Assembly: GCA_025201345.1 (NCBI GenBank) | Contig: JAIXMG010000037.1 | Span: 332,809 to 396,808, forward strand | DNA length: 64,000 bases | Direction: 5' to 3' | Source of the DNA: Thamnidium elegans | Taxonomy: Eukaryota; Mucoromycota; Mucoromycetes; Mucorales; Mucoraceae | Part shown: positions 48,799-59,528 of the stretch, piece after piece | Layout of the letters: each line of letters opens with the position of its first letter | How positions within the stretch are numbered: position 1 is the first letter of the stretch | Notes under the pieces: model-generated | The model's database searches: none | The model's input: the letters and a program-made list of their open reading frames with translations, nothing else | What the model was told of the DNA's origin: nothing | Position numbers and translations under genes: made by a program

Positions 48799-50832
48799 CT
48801 AATCTACTGAAGGCATCAGCGGGGTTGTCTTTACCACGACGATAGACGACTCTATAAGACATTCCCATGAGACATGCTTTCCATCTTTCAACCTTTGGTG
48901 AAGGTTTTGGGTTGTTCAGTATATATTCCAAGGCAGCATGATCAGTTCGAATAATAAATTCTTCTTTCGACGCTAAATAGTATCTAAAACGACTTACTGC
49001 CCAGACGATTGCTAAGGCTTCTAAATGAGTAACAGTATAGTTCAATGTAGCTTGGTTAATTGATTTAGAGGCGTAACTAATAACTGTTTCTTCTTCTTCA
49101 GTTCCTTTTGGGGATTGACTTAGAATAGCACCGATTCCTTTATATGAAGCATCTGTTGTAATTATTTTTACATATTCACGAATGGGAAACGTTTGAACGG
49201 GTGGTGACATTAGCGAACTTATTAAATAATTAAATGCATCTTGCTGCTCACTACTCCATTCGAAACTATTTGTCTTCTTTAATAACTTTGTCAACGGTTC
49301 AGCTCGACTAGCGTAGTCCATAATAAATCTTCTAAAATATCCAGTAGCTCCCAATAACGATCTGACTTCGTCCTTGTTCTTTGGTTCCTTGAGTTTGACT
49401 ATCTTCTTTAAGTTACCTTCAGCTGGTTGAATTCCTTTCTCACCCACTTCATGACCTAGGTATACTACTTTGTTCTTCCCGAATTGACATTTCTCTTTCC
49501 GAATCCTCAAATTATTACTCTCGCACACTTCAAAAATCTTTTGCAAATGATTTATATGCGATTCTTCATCTTTCGAAAACACTAAAATATCGTCAATAAA
49601 AATGTATACAAATTTACCTATGAAGTCATTCAACATGGTACTCATAGCACGTTGGTAACAAGCTGGAGCTCCTGTAAGTCCAAAGGGCATAACTTTAAAG
49701 ATATAGGTCCCGAACTTTGTAACGAATCCAGTCTTCTCAATTGAGTCTTCTGCCATTGCTATTTGCCAAAATCCTGTTGCTGCGTCTAATGTACTAAAAT
49801 ATTTAGCACCGGCCAAGGCGTTCAGAACTTCTTCGATATGTGGTAGAGGATATCCATCTTTTATAGTCTTAGCATTCCGAGCAGAATAGTTCACTACAAG
49901 TCGAAGTTTCTTACTATCTTTTTTTGGTACAAAGAAAATAGGAGCACTCCACTTTCCATCACTCGGTTCAATAATCCTCAATTCTAATAAGGTCTTCAAT
50001 TCTTCTTTCAAACTGTCTTCTTCATCATAATTTAAACGATAAGGTTTGGATCTGGTTGGAATATCATCCGTTGTACGAATGTGATGTCTGATATTCTTTA
50101 CTACACCAATACCATTATACTCAACGAAACAATCTCTATAGGCTTCTAACAGTTCATCTAAAAAAGACGGAATACTTTCATTACTATTTTCATTAAACAC
50201 TTGACGAGCTTCATTTTCGTTGATAAATGAATCATGAGATATAGTATCTTCTTGATAGGTACACAAGTTCACTATTTTGTTAATATTATTTTCTTTTATA
50301 TTATTTATACATAGATCTTCTTCATTTCCTTTTTCTTGATATTCATTATCGAGTCTGATGCTAACTTGAAAAATTGGGGCGTCGTTTGAAACATAGTTCT
50401 TGTCGTCGTCGATACATTCAACTTCGATGTAATCTCTACCTCTGTTAGTTGGAATCATAACGATTTTCCCTTTTTTGACTAATCTTATATCGTGATTCTC
50501 GATCCAAGATCTTCCTAATATACAAACTTCTTTGCTAGTTTCGGATGGATCAATACAAAAATGTTCTTTTCTTCGTTTACCCCCAATTCGTACGTCGAAA
50601 TCGGTAGCTACTTGACATGTTACACTTTTATTGCTTGAAAATCCAGTGAGTATCATTTTATCCTCATTGTTAACTTGGATATTCAATATCCTTGCTAGTC
50701 GGATACTCATTACTGATACAGCTGCACCAGAATCTAAAATTGCTTCGACTAAACGATTTTGGATGCTTACGAATACCCTAACTGGTCTTGCTTTTCTCAT
50801 TTTGTTTGAATCATATGGATAATTTGTCACAG
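48794..50832 (-). CDS. Element D protease, reverse transcriptase and RNase H
   Basis: Continues the -1 frame from gag after the element E insertion (VTNYPYDSNKMRKARPVRV). Protease EAILDSGAAVSVMS (about 50735); reverse transcriptase with YIFIDDILVFSK (IDD at about 49590) and LPHIEEVLNALAGAKYFSTL; RNase H ITTDASYKGIGAILSQ and IRTDHAALEYIL. It ends PADAFSRLV with stop TAA at 48794, directly after RNase H. No lesion is seen. Confidence 0.9.
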
Positions 50833-51379
50833 TGTGATATTAACGGTTATAAAATAAAAGTTATATCAAAAAATAAAATAAAAAAGTAAAATAACTAGAT
50901 AATTATCAGACTAAGAATAGATTGTTATTTTTATTAATGAAAAAGTGTGTGCCTTATATACATATTATGGGTTTAATAAGCGCTTATCATTAATGTGAAA
51001 CTTGGACAGTTTCAACGAGACATTAATGAATGAGCAATTTGGAAAGATAAATAGATTCTTTTAGAAGGTCAATTACAATAGCAGCAATGCGTATTATGTT
51101 TCTAATTAGCTTCTTTAACAAAAGACGTAAGATAGAGGCTTGTTGATTATAAATAATGTGACAATTATTTATGTAAACCAGTTATCTTCTGTTTGTCAAG
51201 AGTTTAAGCAGTCTTCTAGTTTTATGATCAAAGCGATAGAACAATAGAATATATCTGAGATTAATTTGTAAATAAATACTGTGATTTGTGTATAGCTTAT
51301 GTAAGTGACATATGAGGATATGACTTGTATAAGTATATATAAATTAGTATTTATTGAAATATAATACGTAGATATAACA
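50833..51379 (-). repeat. 3' LTR of element E (547 bp)
   Basis: Plus-strand start TGTGATATTAACGG, end GTAGATATAACA. TATA-like TATATAAGG in sense near the end. Confidence 0.95.
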
Positions 51380-51472
51380 TTACCCCCCACCAGCTTTGAT
51401 ATAAGTTAAAAAAGGGTGACCCCGTTTAAAAAGGATCAAGAAAGAAATGAAGGAAGAGAAAAAGGAAGAGAG

Positions 51473-51523
<51 letters not shown>

Positions 51524-51645
51524 AAAGTATAAGCTAAATAATAATGAACCGTAGTAAAACATATATGAGACCAGTAAAAACCCTTAAAACCTTCATGAGG
51601 AAAAAAAAAAATATAATAGGGAAAAGGTTCATGTTTTATCTAAAG
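51380..51645. other. 3' untranslated region of element E
   Basis: 266 bp with the polypurine tract next to the LTR and a plus-strand A-run of about 47 nt (51474-51520), that is, a T-run in the transcript. No gene is seen. Confidence 0.6.
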
Positions 51646-54600
51646 TTACTTCTGTTGCGTAGCATCAAGAAGTCTTTGAGATCGAGTAATAATTCGAGCA
51701 TTCTCGTTAGAATGCTTATCACGATTGGCTTTCTTACGAATAGTAGTATTGACAGTATTGGCTAAAGGTGCTGCCTTTGTAGTCATGCCGTTTCTACGTT
51801 GCCAATAGAGTTCTATATGTAAAGTAGAATCAAAATCAGATGCATTTTGCCATGTATGATCAGCTTCATTATTGTATCCTAACCAATGAACAAGATATTC
51901 GTAATCAATAGGTCCACCTCGGTGTGCAACAATGGCTTGTACCTCGTAATGTTGGTCTTTTACTTCATTTTGAGAAGCAGCACTGGATTGAATTAATTTA
52001 ATTTGTTGCGTAGGGATATCACGGCTTAAAAGATTGTCAAGTCTGTCAGTTAGAATGTAAGATTTGTTTTTGGTGTAACCTTTGATAGTAAAAGGACCAG
52101 AATATCTTTCATCCAACTTAGACTTACGATGTACATTAACTATCATAACCTTACTACCAACTGGATACATGTCTTTTAAAACCTTGTGTGTTTTTTCAAA
52201 ACGAGCATGATCATTGTCTTGTGTAGTTTTAATTAATAAAGCGATTTGTGGTATAACAACTTCTTGAGCAAAGACAAGTCTGTCATGTATCTTTTTCGTA
52301 TCGGCTTTCATTAAAGATAAAGTAGGTACTACTTTAGAATAGTCTTTGAAATCGTTTGGTTGTCTATTAAATACAATACTATAAGGTCTGGACTTGTGTA
52401 GTTTAGAATATTTAATATTCATGGCTAATTGCGTAGGATTAAGGTATAAGTCCCAATCAGCATGTTTTCCTTTCAGTGATTTAACAATAACAGATTTTGC
52501 AATGCCTACGAATCTTTCTGTAACGCTATTACCAGTAGGAGTATATGGTAAAGATAATCGTCTGTCAATGCCACTCATTAAGATTAACTGTGATACGATT
52601 TCGTTAACAAATTCAGATCCATTGTCAGAAGTTAATACTTTAGGAAAAGAAAAGAGACAGAAAACGTTAAGTAATTCTTTAGCTATAGTGAGGCTAGATT
52701 TATCTGTGATTGCGCGAAGAATCGTAAATCGGCTGAAATGATCAACTAAAATAAGCATATAATTATTTCCACTAGTTGAAGTAATATTGAACGTAGCCAA
52801 ATCCATTGACCAGTGATCAAACACTTGTGTAGGTGAAGTAGAACGAAAAGGGTGGTACCCCACTTTTCCTATAGAATAGTGACAACATTGCTCACAATTG
52901 GAAATAATACGTTGAATGTCTTTATGAATATTAGTCCAATGTAGATTATAGTCATTATGAATAGTTTTCAGGACACTATTCTGTCCCCAGTGTCCCAATA
53001 GGTGAGCGCGATTAATAATATCGTCTCTTTCTGCAGGAGGAGGTGTAATGTAATCTCGGTATTGCATAGCTCGCATGACTAATTGAGTACTGTATTTACT
53101 GGTTGTCTTTTTCTCAGACGCGTCAGTAGTATTAGTATCAGGAATATGTCTAACTTGTTTATGAAAGTTGTTTATGTTTAACTGAGGAGTTAACTTCTGT
53201 TGCTTTCGTCTGTATTTTAAAAGTTTAACAGGGACACTTGATTGTGACTCGCCTAAAGCAGTCTCAAAAGTACGTTTCTCTTTTTTCAAAATAAAACCGC
53301 TATTGTTTTCATTTATTATTTCCCCACCTTGCAGTTTATACCCTTCTGTGTACATGCGACTTCCAGCATCAGCAATAACATTTAGGATACCAGGAATATG
53401 AATAACAGTATATGAAAGACTAAATAACGTTTCGTAATAAGTCAATAGTAAATGATTAGGTACTAGACTTGTTTGAATATATAAAAGTGAACGATGGTCG
53501 GTATGTAAGGTAAAGTGCTTCTGTACCAGCCATTTATTAAAACGTTGAAAACAATAAACTATAGCTAATAGTTCACGTCTTGTAGTTGAGTAACATCTCT
53601 CCACGCTAGTTAACCCGCGACTTGCCATGGCAACATACTTCTTTTTATCGCCAACTTGCATGTATAAAACACCACAAATAGCTGTATTGCTAGCGTCTGT
53701 AGCAACATGAAGAGGGTAATTGTAATCAATGGGATAAATAAGAGGTGCGGAAGCTAATGCCACTTTCAATTTGTTAAATGCGTCAGTATGTTCTTGTTTC
53801 CATACTTCCTGTAAATTAGCCACGTTTCGTAATTGGTCTAAAGGAGCACTAATATGAGCATATAACAATATGTTAGAACGAAAATAGTTCATGTAGCCCA
53901 AATAACTCTGAAGCTGTTTTGTACTATGTGGAAGTTCGAATTCATGTGCTGTATTGACTTTACGATGGTCCGGAACCATAGCACCGTCCTGAATTGTCCA
54001 ACCAAGGATAAAGATCGATTTTTGGCCGAAGACCATTTTCTCGGTAGCGATCATTAAATTGTGGCTAGTTAATCGACGTATAACCTCAGCTACACACTCT
54101 GTATGATGAAGAAGAGTATCACTTGTGCTAATAGTTAAGTCATCAACGTAGACTTGAATATATTCTAAATCGCTAAAAAGATCTTGTAGGACTCTTTGAA
54201 CAAGATTACCTATGAAGGAGATCCCAAATGGTGCTTTTTTATATTGCCATTGTTTATTCGTAAAGACGTCTGTAAAAGCTAGTTTATGTCTGTGTTCTTT
54301 TGCTATTTTGAAACTGTTGAAACAAGCTTTAATATCAAGTACAGTATGAATTTTTGCCATTCCCAATTTCTGATGAATTTCTGAAATTAAAGGAAATCGT
54401 TGTGTATCAGTTTCAGTAAGTAAAGCATTAAGATTTCTGACATCTGTAACTAACCTAATTTTTTCTTTAGATATCTTGCCTGAAGTATCTTTTTTGCCAA
54501 CTACCAATAAAGGAGAATTGAAACCATTGTAAGTTGAAACCGGTTCAATTACGTTATCATTTTGCCAAATTTGTAATTGCTCAGCTACTTTGTCCTTGTA

Positions 54601-56793
54601 TGCTAAAGGAAGACTATAACTTTTACGATAAGCAATACAACCAGGTTTTGTTTCAAGATATACAATAGCTCCAGGTAGTGTACAATAAGTGTTTTTAACA
54701 TCAATGTTTTTATTAGCAACAAGTACAGGTTCTAATAATTTTTCCATTTCTTTTCTTTCAGCCATAGTACCATAAGGACTGTTATTGGGTTCGGAAGGAG
54801 AAGGATCGATAGGAGGATCAGAAAAAGGATTATTAGCTGCAAGTTCATTATGACTAAGTGCTAAACCAGTAATACCGATGTTAAGTTTACTTATTAAATC
54901 AAGTCCAATTAGTATAGGAATAGTATTATTATTTTTAGTAGTATAAAACGGAAAGATCTCGAATTTATGTTTTAATAATTTTTTATTGTAAAATATATCT
55001 AATGTGGTAGAGCTTGATCGTTCAACCGTTGATGCAGAATGGCCTAGTTGTATGGTACCAGTAGAAGGAATAATCTTAATTTTGTTGCCAAGAAAAGAAG
55101 AGAAAAGAGGTGATACCATACTAAACGTTGCACCAGTGTCTATGATAGCATAGGTTTTGATTGATTCTATAATGATAGGAATGATGATCATGTTAGATTT
55201 GTTTTCTGGTAAAAGACTAAATACGTTATGATACTTACATTCTTGTGCTTGGAAAGCGGCGTGTGCATCATCGTCAGAGATCTCCATGTGGGCGATCTCA
55301 TTGGTAGCATCCGCAAGACCAGCATTGTAGGCGGCCTGCAACTCAGCACGAGTAGTCGTAACCGAGGAAGAAGGACCAACAGAAGAAACAACAGAGGGAG
55401 TAGCAGAAGCAGAAGCAGTCAAAGCACTAGAACCAACAATGCTGCTAGTTTGGCTTAGGTTCATGGCACCAAAGTTATATTCTTGAGTGGTAGTAGGAGC
55501 AGTAGTACGTTGGGCAGTGGCACACCTGTGCTTGTGTGTCCATCCAGTAGCACCACACTGATAACACGTACGGTCGTTCACAACAGATCCCTTGGTAAGT
55601 GCAGCACGACATTCACTGGTATTATGGGTAGTAGTCTTATGATAATCGCAGAACTTGCCAGTAGGTTTATTAACTGAGGAAGCAGGACCCAAAGAGGATT
55701 CACCAGCAGAAATACCAGTAGGTACTGTAGCACGAGCCAAGTTGGTAGCATGTCTCGATCTGTTGGAAGATTTATGGACTACATCATTATGGTCAATGCT
55801 AGCAGCAGTACGCTTAGGAGCACGAGGAGCCACCAAAGAAGAACTACTGTTGTTGTTTCGAACATTGAACAAAGTACTGTTATTTAAACGACGAGCCAAG
55901 TCAGTCAAAACATCGATGTCTTGTTGTTTGTACATTGGGAAACTGACCATTGCAACATTGATGTATTCAGCTACCTTTTGAGGAACAGCAATGAGGAACC
56001 TTTCAATTAATAAGGAGTTTGGAAGAACTTGATCCACAGCGCGGCGTCTCAAACTGTTAAACCTATCAATGAAAGTGTCAAGGCTCTCACCATCAAACAT
56101 GACGATACTGTTGAGTTCCCTAGCACAATTATTTCTGGCTTCTTGCGCATTAAGGCCGTAACGCTCTTGCATAGCAGTAGAAAATTGAATCCATGAAGGG
56201 TCTTGTTGATATACAGTACGGAACTGCGTAACAAAGTCTTCAAACCAGAGTCGAATTGTTCCAGCAAGGAGAGGAGGCAACACACGGAGATAGTTGGAGT
56301 CAAGATCCAAGTTATGACTGATCATAACGTCCGTAAAGTTCATGATACAAGTGTTTATATCAACGAACACAGGAGCCCCAGGTACTGATACCTGGTTTTC
56401 CCACTGAAACAAAGGAAGATTGCGAGGAACTACGCTAGATAACTTGGCACCTGCAAGTGTATTATCCGTTGTAGCCTGAATCAACTTGAATGCTTTGCTC
56501 AGCAATTCCAAATCCCCAACCCTTTTACTTAACTTAGCACGAAGATTTTTCAAATCATCGACGGTACCATTGCTTGAAGCAATAAAAGCAGACAGAGAGA
56601 CAATTTCTTCGTGGGCCAAAGAGATACTAACTTGTAAACCAGTAGCAGGATCAGAACCAGTACCTCGAGGAAGACAGCTAGGCGTAGCATTAGAAGCGGA
56701 ATATTCTACTTCTTCCATAGCATTAGAAGGACGATTGGCAGGACCAATGGGAGTGTTGACAGAACCAATAGGAGAGTTGACAGGAGCGGACAT
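51646..56793 (-). CDS. Element E Gag-Pol polyprotein with chromodomain (1715 aa)
   Basis: Same order as element B: Gag with Cys/His clusters (FCDYHKTTTHNTSEC, CYQCGATGWTHKHRC, about 385-430), protease IDTGATFSM (about 552), reverse transcriptase YVDD (about 883), RNase H VATDASNTAICGVLY, integrase (HLLGHWGQ to CEQC; DLATFN about 1331, TSDNGSEF, VTERFVG), a GPF module, and chromodomain HYEVQAIVAHRGG to YLVHWLGYNNEADHTWQ (about 1616-1680). Divergence from B is concentrated in Gag and linkers; enzymes are nearly the same. No lesion is seen. Confidence 0.95.
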   Translation of the reverse strand: MSAPVNSPIGSVNTPIGPANRPSNAMEEVEYSASNATPSCLPRGTGSDPATGLQVSISLAHEEIVSLSAFIASSNGTVDDLKNLRAKLSKRVGDLELLSKAFKLIQATTDNTLAGAKLSSVVPRNLPLFQWENQVSVPGAPVFVDINTCIMNFTDVMISHNLDLDSNYLRVLPPLLAGTIRLWFEDFVTQFRTVYQQDPSWIQFSTAMQERYGLNAQEARNNCARELNSIVMFDGESLDTFIDRFNSLRRRAVDQVLPNSLLIERFLIAVPQKVAEYINVAMVSFPMYKQQDIDVLTDLARRLNNSTLFNVRNNNSSSSLVAPRAPKRTAASIDHNDVVHKSSNRSRHATNLARATVPTGISAGESSLGPASSVNKPTGKFCDYHKTTTHNTSECRAALTKGSVVNDRTCYQCGATGWTHKHRCATAQRTTAPTTTQEYNFGAMNLSQTSSIVGSSALTASASATPSVVSSVGPSSSVTTTRAELQAAYNAGLADATNEIAHMEISDDDAHAAFQAQECKYHNVFSLLPENKSNMIIIPIIIESIKTYAIIDTGATFSMVSPLFSSFLGNKIKIIPSTGTIQLGHSASTVERSSSTTLDIFYNKKLLKHKFEIFPFYTTKNNNTIPILIGLDLISKLNIGITGLALSHNELAANNPFSDPPIDPSPSEPNNSPYGTMAERKEMEKLLEPVLVANKNIDVKNTYCTLPGAIVYLETKPGCIAYRKSYSLPLAYKDKVAEQLQIWQNDNVIEPVSTYNGFNSPLLVVGKKDTSGKISKEKIRLVTDVRNLNALLTETDTQRFPLISEIHQKLGMAKIHTVLDIKACFNSFKIAKEHRHKLAFTDVFTNKQWQYKKAPFGISFIGNLVQRVLQDLFSDLEYIQVYVDDLTISTSDTLLHHTECVAEVIRRLTSHNLMIATEKMVFGQKSIFILGWTIQDGAMVPDHRKVNTAHEFELPHSTKQLQSYLGYMNYFRSNILLYAHISAPLDQLRNVANLQEVWKQEHTDAFNKLKVALASAPLIYPIDYNYPLHVATDASNTAICGVLYMQVGDKKKYVAMASRGLTSVERCYSTTRRELLAIVYCFQRFNKWLVQKHFTLHTDHRSLLYIQTSLVPNHLLLTYYETLFSLSYTVIHIPGILNVIADAGSRMYTEGYKLQGGEIINENNSGFILKKEKRTFETALGESQSSVPVKLLKYRRKQQKLTPQLNINNFHKQVRHIPDTNTTDASEKKTTSKYSTQLVMRAMQYRDYITPPPAERDDIINRAHLLGHWGQNSVLKTIHNDYNLHWTNIHKDIQRIISNCEQCCHYSIGKVGYHPFRSTSPTQVFDHWSMDLATFNITSTSGNNYMLILVDHFSRFTILRAITDKSSLTIAKELLNVFCLFSFPKVLTSDNGSEFVNEIVSQLILMSGIDRRLSLPYTPTGNSVTERFVGIAKSVIVKSLKGKHADWDLYLNPTQLAMNIKYSKLHKSRPYSIVFNRQPNDFKDYSKVVPTLSLMKADTKKIHDRLVFAQEVVIPQIALLIKTTQDNDHARFEKTHKVLKDMYPVGSKVMIVNVHRKSKLDERYSGPFTIKGYTKNKSYILTDRLDNLLSRDIPTQQIKLIQSSAASQNEVKDQHYEVQAIVAHRGGPIDYEYLVHWLGYNNEADHTWQNASDFDSTLHIELYWQRRNGMTTKAAPLANTVNTTIRKKANRDKHSNENARIITRSQRLLDATQQK

Positions 56794-56869
56794 TTGGTAA
56801 GTAAAAAATAAAATAAAGGGGAATTTTTCAAAAATAAAAATGACAGAAATTAGAATTGATAAAAAAAAA

Positions 56870-57415
56870 TGTGATATTAACGGTTATAAAATAAAAGTTA
56901 TATCAAAAAATAAAATAAAAAAGTAAAATAACTAGATAATTATCAGACTAAGAATAGATTGTTATTTTTATTAATGAAAAAGTGTGTGCCTTATATACAT
57001 ATTATGGGTTGAATAAGCGCTTACCATTAATGTGAAACTTGGACAGTTTCAACGAGACATTAATGAATGAGCAATTTGGAAAGATAAATAGATTCTTTAG
57101 AAGGTCAATTACAATAGCAGCGATGCGTATTATGCTTCTAATTGGCTTCTTTAACAAAAGACGTAAGATAGAGGCTTGTTGATTATAAATAATGTGACAA
57201 TTATTTATGTAAACCAGTTATCTTCTGTTTGTCAAGAGTTTAAGCAGTCTTCTAGTTTTATGATCAAAGCGATAGAACAATAGAATATATCTGAGATTAA
57301 TTTGTAAATAAATACTGTGATTTGTGTATAGCTTATGTAAGTGACATATGAGGATATGACTTGTATAAGTATATATAAATTAGTATTTATTGAAATATAA
57401 TACGTAGATATAACA
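56870..57415 (-). repeat. 5' LTR of element E (546 bp)
   Basis: Nearly identical to the 3' LTR, with one T fewer in TTCTTTAGAAGG and scattered substitutions (for example GCTTACC versus GCTTATC). Confidence 0.95.
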
Positions 57416-58351
57416 CACAGTAGATTCATCACCATCGCTTTCTTCATAAAAATTATCGGAAGTATTCTCATATTCACTTTCATCACTACTTAGCGTAGTA
57501 TCGCTATTACTTGATCCATTTTCGCTTTCATCATCAGAGTCGAAATGTTTGACAGAGGAGTTGAGGGTATTACTACCACTGTTATTACTTCTATTGAATT
57601 CAGCTTCATCAAGTAAACCATTGTTTCGTAATGTACTGATCATTACAGGGTTTCCTCTTGTGTCTATGTTTTGGTTATATCTATTATTTTTATTTTTACC
57701 TGGTTTCCTCCTGTGTATATACATTATCCCTTCTTTTACTTCTCTTGCAGCATTCTTGTTTAAGACTAAAAATTCAGCTACTGATATAGTAAGGGGTGTA
57801 TTCTTTAACTTGTCCCAAGTATCTTGTAGGTTAACATGGACTTCTTTTTTCACTCTTCTTACTGATCTCTTGCGAACAGGTTTAACTATACTCTCCGTAG
57901 GGGTGTTTCTTTGTAAGTCATTACCTAGCATTACAGTTGGGGGTACATAACTTATGTATTCATGATTCCCTTGAGTAATATTACTTGATTCTGGTGGATA
58001 GACTTCCATATTGGTTGAACCTGTAGTTTCTTTTTCCTTTCCTTTCCTTCTTGTTGTAGTTCTATTTTCTTCTACGCTTCCTGTTCCTTTTCTTTTAACC
58101 GCATTTATATCAATGTTTGTATTATGATTACTTTCTTGTACTTGGTTATTATACACCTGGACTAATTGGATAGAACTAGGAGAGTTATTATTTCCTAATG
58201 GAACATTATATGAGATATTATTATTATTTTTTTTTATATTTTCTTCGTTTTGTGTGAGTGGAGTTATTTTTTTGTTATATGTGTTTATTTTATTATTATC
58301 GATTTGGACACCAGTACCTCCACCGATTACTGTTGTCCGTTGACTTTTCCC
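57416..58351 (-). CDS. Element D pol N-terminal region (-1 frame)
   Basis: Open in the -1 frame from the slippery site through the gag stop (VIGGGTGVQIDN) to DGDESTV, where element E interrupts it. It is low-complexity, rich in Asn, Ser, Asp and Lys, and includes a basic cluster (KPVRKRSVRRVKK) and the segment LTISVAEFLVLNKNAAREVKEG, which matches element C (LSVAEWLSLDKEAASEVIDG). That shared segment is the only conserved part and has no function I can name. It precedes the protease, so it is released with or attached to it. Confidence 0.82.
58306..58351 (-). promoter_or_regulatory. -1 ribosomal frameshift signal of element D
   Basis: Gag frame CAG GGA AAA gives G-GGA-AAA (58351-58345). Then a 6-nt spacer, stem strand GGACAACAG (58338-58330), a 15-nt loop starting with the gag stop TAA, and partner CTGGTGTCC (58314-58306). 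Eight of nine positions pair, with one A-G mismatch. Spacer, stem and loop lengths equal those of element C. Confidence 0.8.
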
Positions 58352-59289
58352 TGTTGTTGATCATTATATTGGTTAGCGTTATTTTCTTGGTAATTTCTAT
58401 TAACGGGTGGTTCAGGACAGAATCTACTAGCATGTCCATCTTTTCCGCAATTCCAACAAACAAATCTTTTTTCTGAACCATAAGGCGGTCTATTGAAACT
58501 TGGTCTTGAATTATATTGTTGTTGTTGTTGACTTAATTTAAGCTGTTCTTGTTGTTGGACTATGTTGATACTCAATTGATTCATCGAATTAATTAATTTC
58601 TCTAATGTATCTTGAGTTGACACCGAACTGGCGTCGTTGTTCATAACATTACCACTAGCAACTGGTTTGATCACTACTTCATCTACAAAACTAATATTCT
58701 TTTCTCTTTTTATACCTGTATTTTTACTATACTTCATCAAGAGAGTTTCTAAACTAGCGGCTTCCTCTACGATTTCTTCGTAAGTCTTTAAATTCTTTCT
58801 CTTCTTTTCTAGTTCAAAACCAATTTCAGATTTCACGCCAGAAATAAACAGAGATATTTTCATTTCTTCGTCCTTAATGCCGGCAGCCTTAAAGAGTACG
58901 TTCAATTCGCTTGGGAAATGTTCTACTGTATTTCCTTCTTCTTGCTCTATGCTTCTTAATTTTCTCCATGTTTCACCTACGGTAGGTTGGATGAACTTGC
59001 TTTTGAATTTCTCCAAGAAATCATCCCAAGTGGTCACAGTACTGTTGATGGTGTCCCACCAATCTTCAGCGCGATCGGTAAAGGAATTGGTAATTGCTGT
59101 TAAAAACATTTCGTGGTTAAAGTTAACGGAGAAAAATCCTTTATACGACTTGACTGTCTTCAACCATGATTCTGCTTGATTTACGTTTCTACTTCCCGAG
59201 TATCCTGGGATCTTATTCATCAGATTCATATAATCAGCGGGGGTTGGTCCACGTTGATGAGTGGCGTTTTCGTTTTTAATATCAGTCAT
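58327..59289 (-). CDS. Element D Gag (320 aa)
   Basis: Capsid-like region (NQAESWLKTVKSYKGFF, DRAEDWWDTINSTVTTWDDF, FKSKFIQPTVGETWRKLRSIEQ), a Gln-rich stretch, and one CCHC knuckle (CWNCGKDGHASRFC, about residue 275). Forms the particle and packages RNA. Ends at TAA 58327, five codons after the slippery heptamer; readers that shift -1 make Gag-Pol. Start ATG at 59289 is the first in the frame. Intact. Confidence 0.9.
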   Translation of the reverse strand: MTDIKNENATHQRGPTPADYMNLMNKIPGYSGSRNVNQAESWLKTVKSYKGFFSVNFNHEMFLTAITNSFTDRAEDWWDTINSTVTTWDDFLEKFKSKFIQPTVGETWRKLRSIEQEEGNTVEHFPSELNVLFKAAGIKDEEMKISLFISGVKSEIGFELEKKRKNLKTYEEIVEEAASLETLLMKYSKNTGIKREKNISFVDEVVIKPVASGNVMNNDASSVSTQDTLEKLINSMNQLSINIVQQQEQLKLSQQQQQYNSRPSFNRPPYGSEKRFVCWNCGKDGHASRFCPEPPVNRNYQENNANQYNDQQQGKVNGQQ

Positions 59290-59509
59290 ATCGCTATTGT
59301 AATTTGATTTAAAAAAATTTTATTTGCAAGGGTGCTGTCAAACTCTATTTTATTTGACAGGTTGATGATATTTTTTTTTTTTAAAAAAAAAAATGATTTA
59401 AAATAGAAGATGTTATAGTATCTATTTATTTTCTAAATCCACTTGATTGATTTTTTTTTTTGTTGTTGTAATATTTAATTTAAAATGGTACGGTAATTGA
59501 TTAAAATAA
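59290..59509. other. Leader of element D
   Basis: Between the primer-binding site and gag. Contains a T12/A11 palindromic tract (about 59369-59391) and other homopolymer runs. No gene is seen. Confidence 0.5.
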
Positions 59510-59527
59510 GTCTCGGCGAGACCTCCA
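59510..59527 (-). other. Primer-binding site of element D
   Basis: Minus-strand TGGAGGTCTCGCCGAGAC begins one base inside the 5' LTR. It complements an 18-nt tRNA 3' end with acceptor strand CGAGACC, discriminator T and CCA. Discriminator U with a GGTCTCG 5' end suggests tRNA-Gln, which is inference. It is the longest and clearest primer site in the window. Confidence 0.75.
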
Positions 59528-59528
59528 A

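Larger units (their letters stand above)
50833..57415 (-). mobile_element. Chromodomain Ty3/gypsy retrotransposon E, complete (6583 bp)
   Basis: LTRs of 547 bp (50833-51379) and 546 bp (56870-57415) differ by a T-run length and a few bases. The duplication CACAG lies at 50828-50832 and 57416-57420. One uninterrupted gag-pol frame of 1715 codons. Polypurine tract GGTGGGGGGTAA before the 3' LTR. As in B, no TGG primer-binding site; a T-run then ATCAATTCT follows the 5' LTR in both. It sits in element D pol. It is a sister family to B, with diverged LTRs. Confidence 0.96.
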
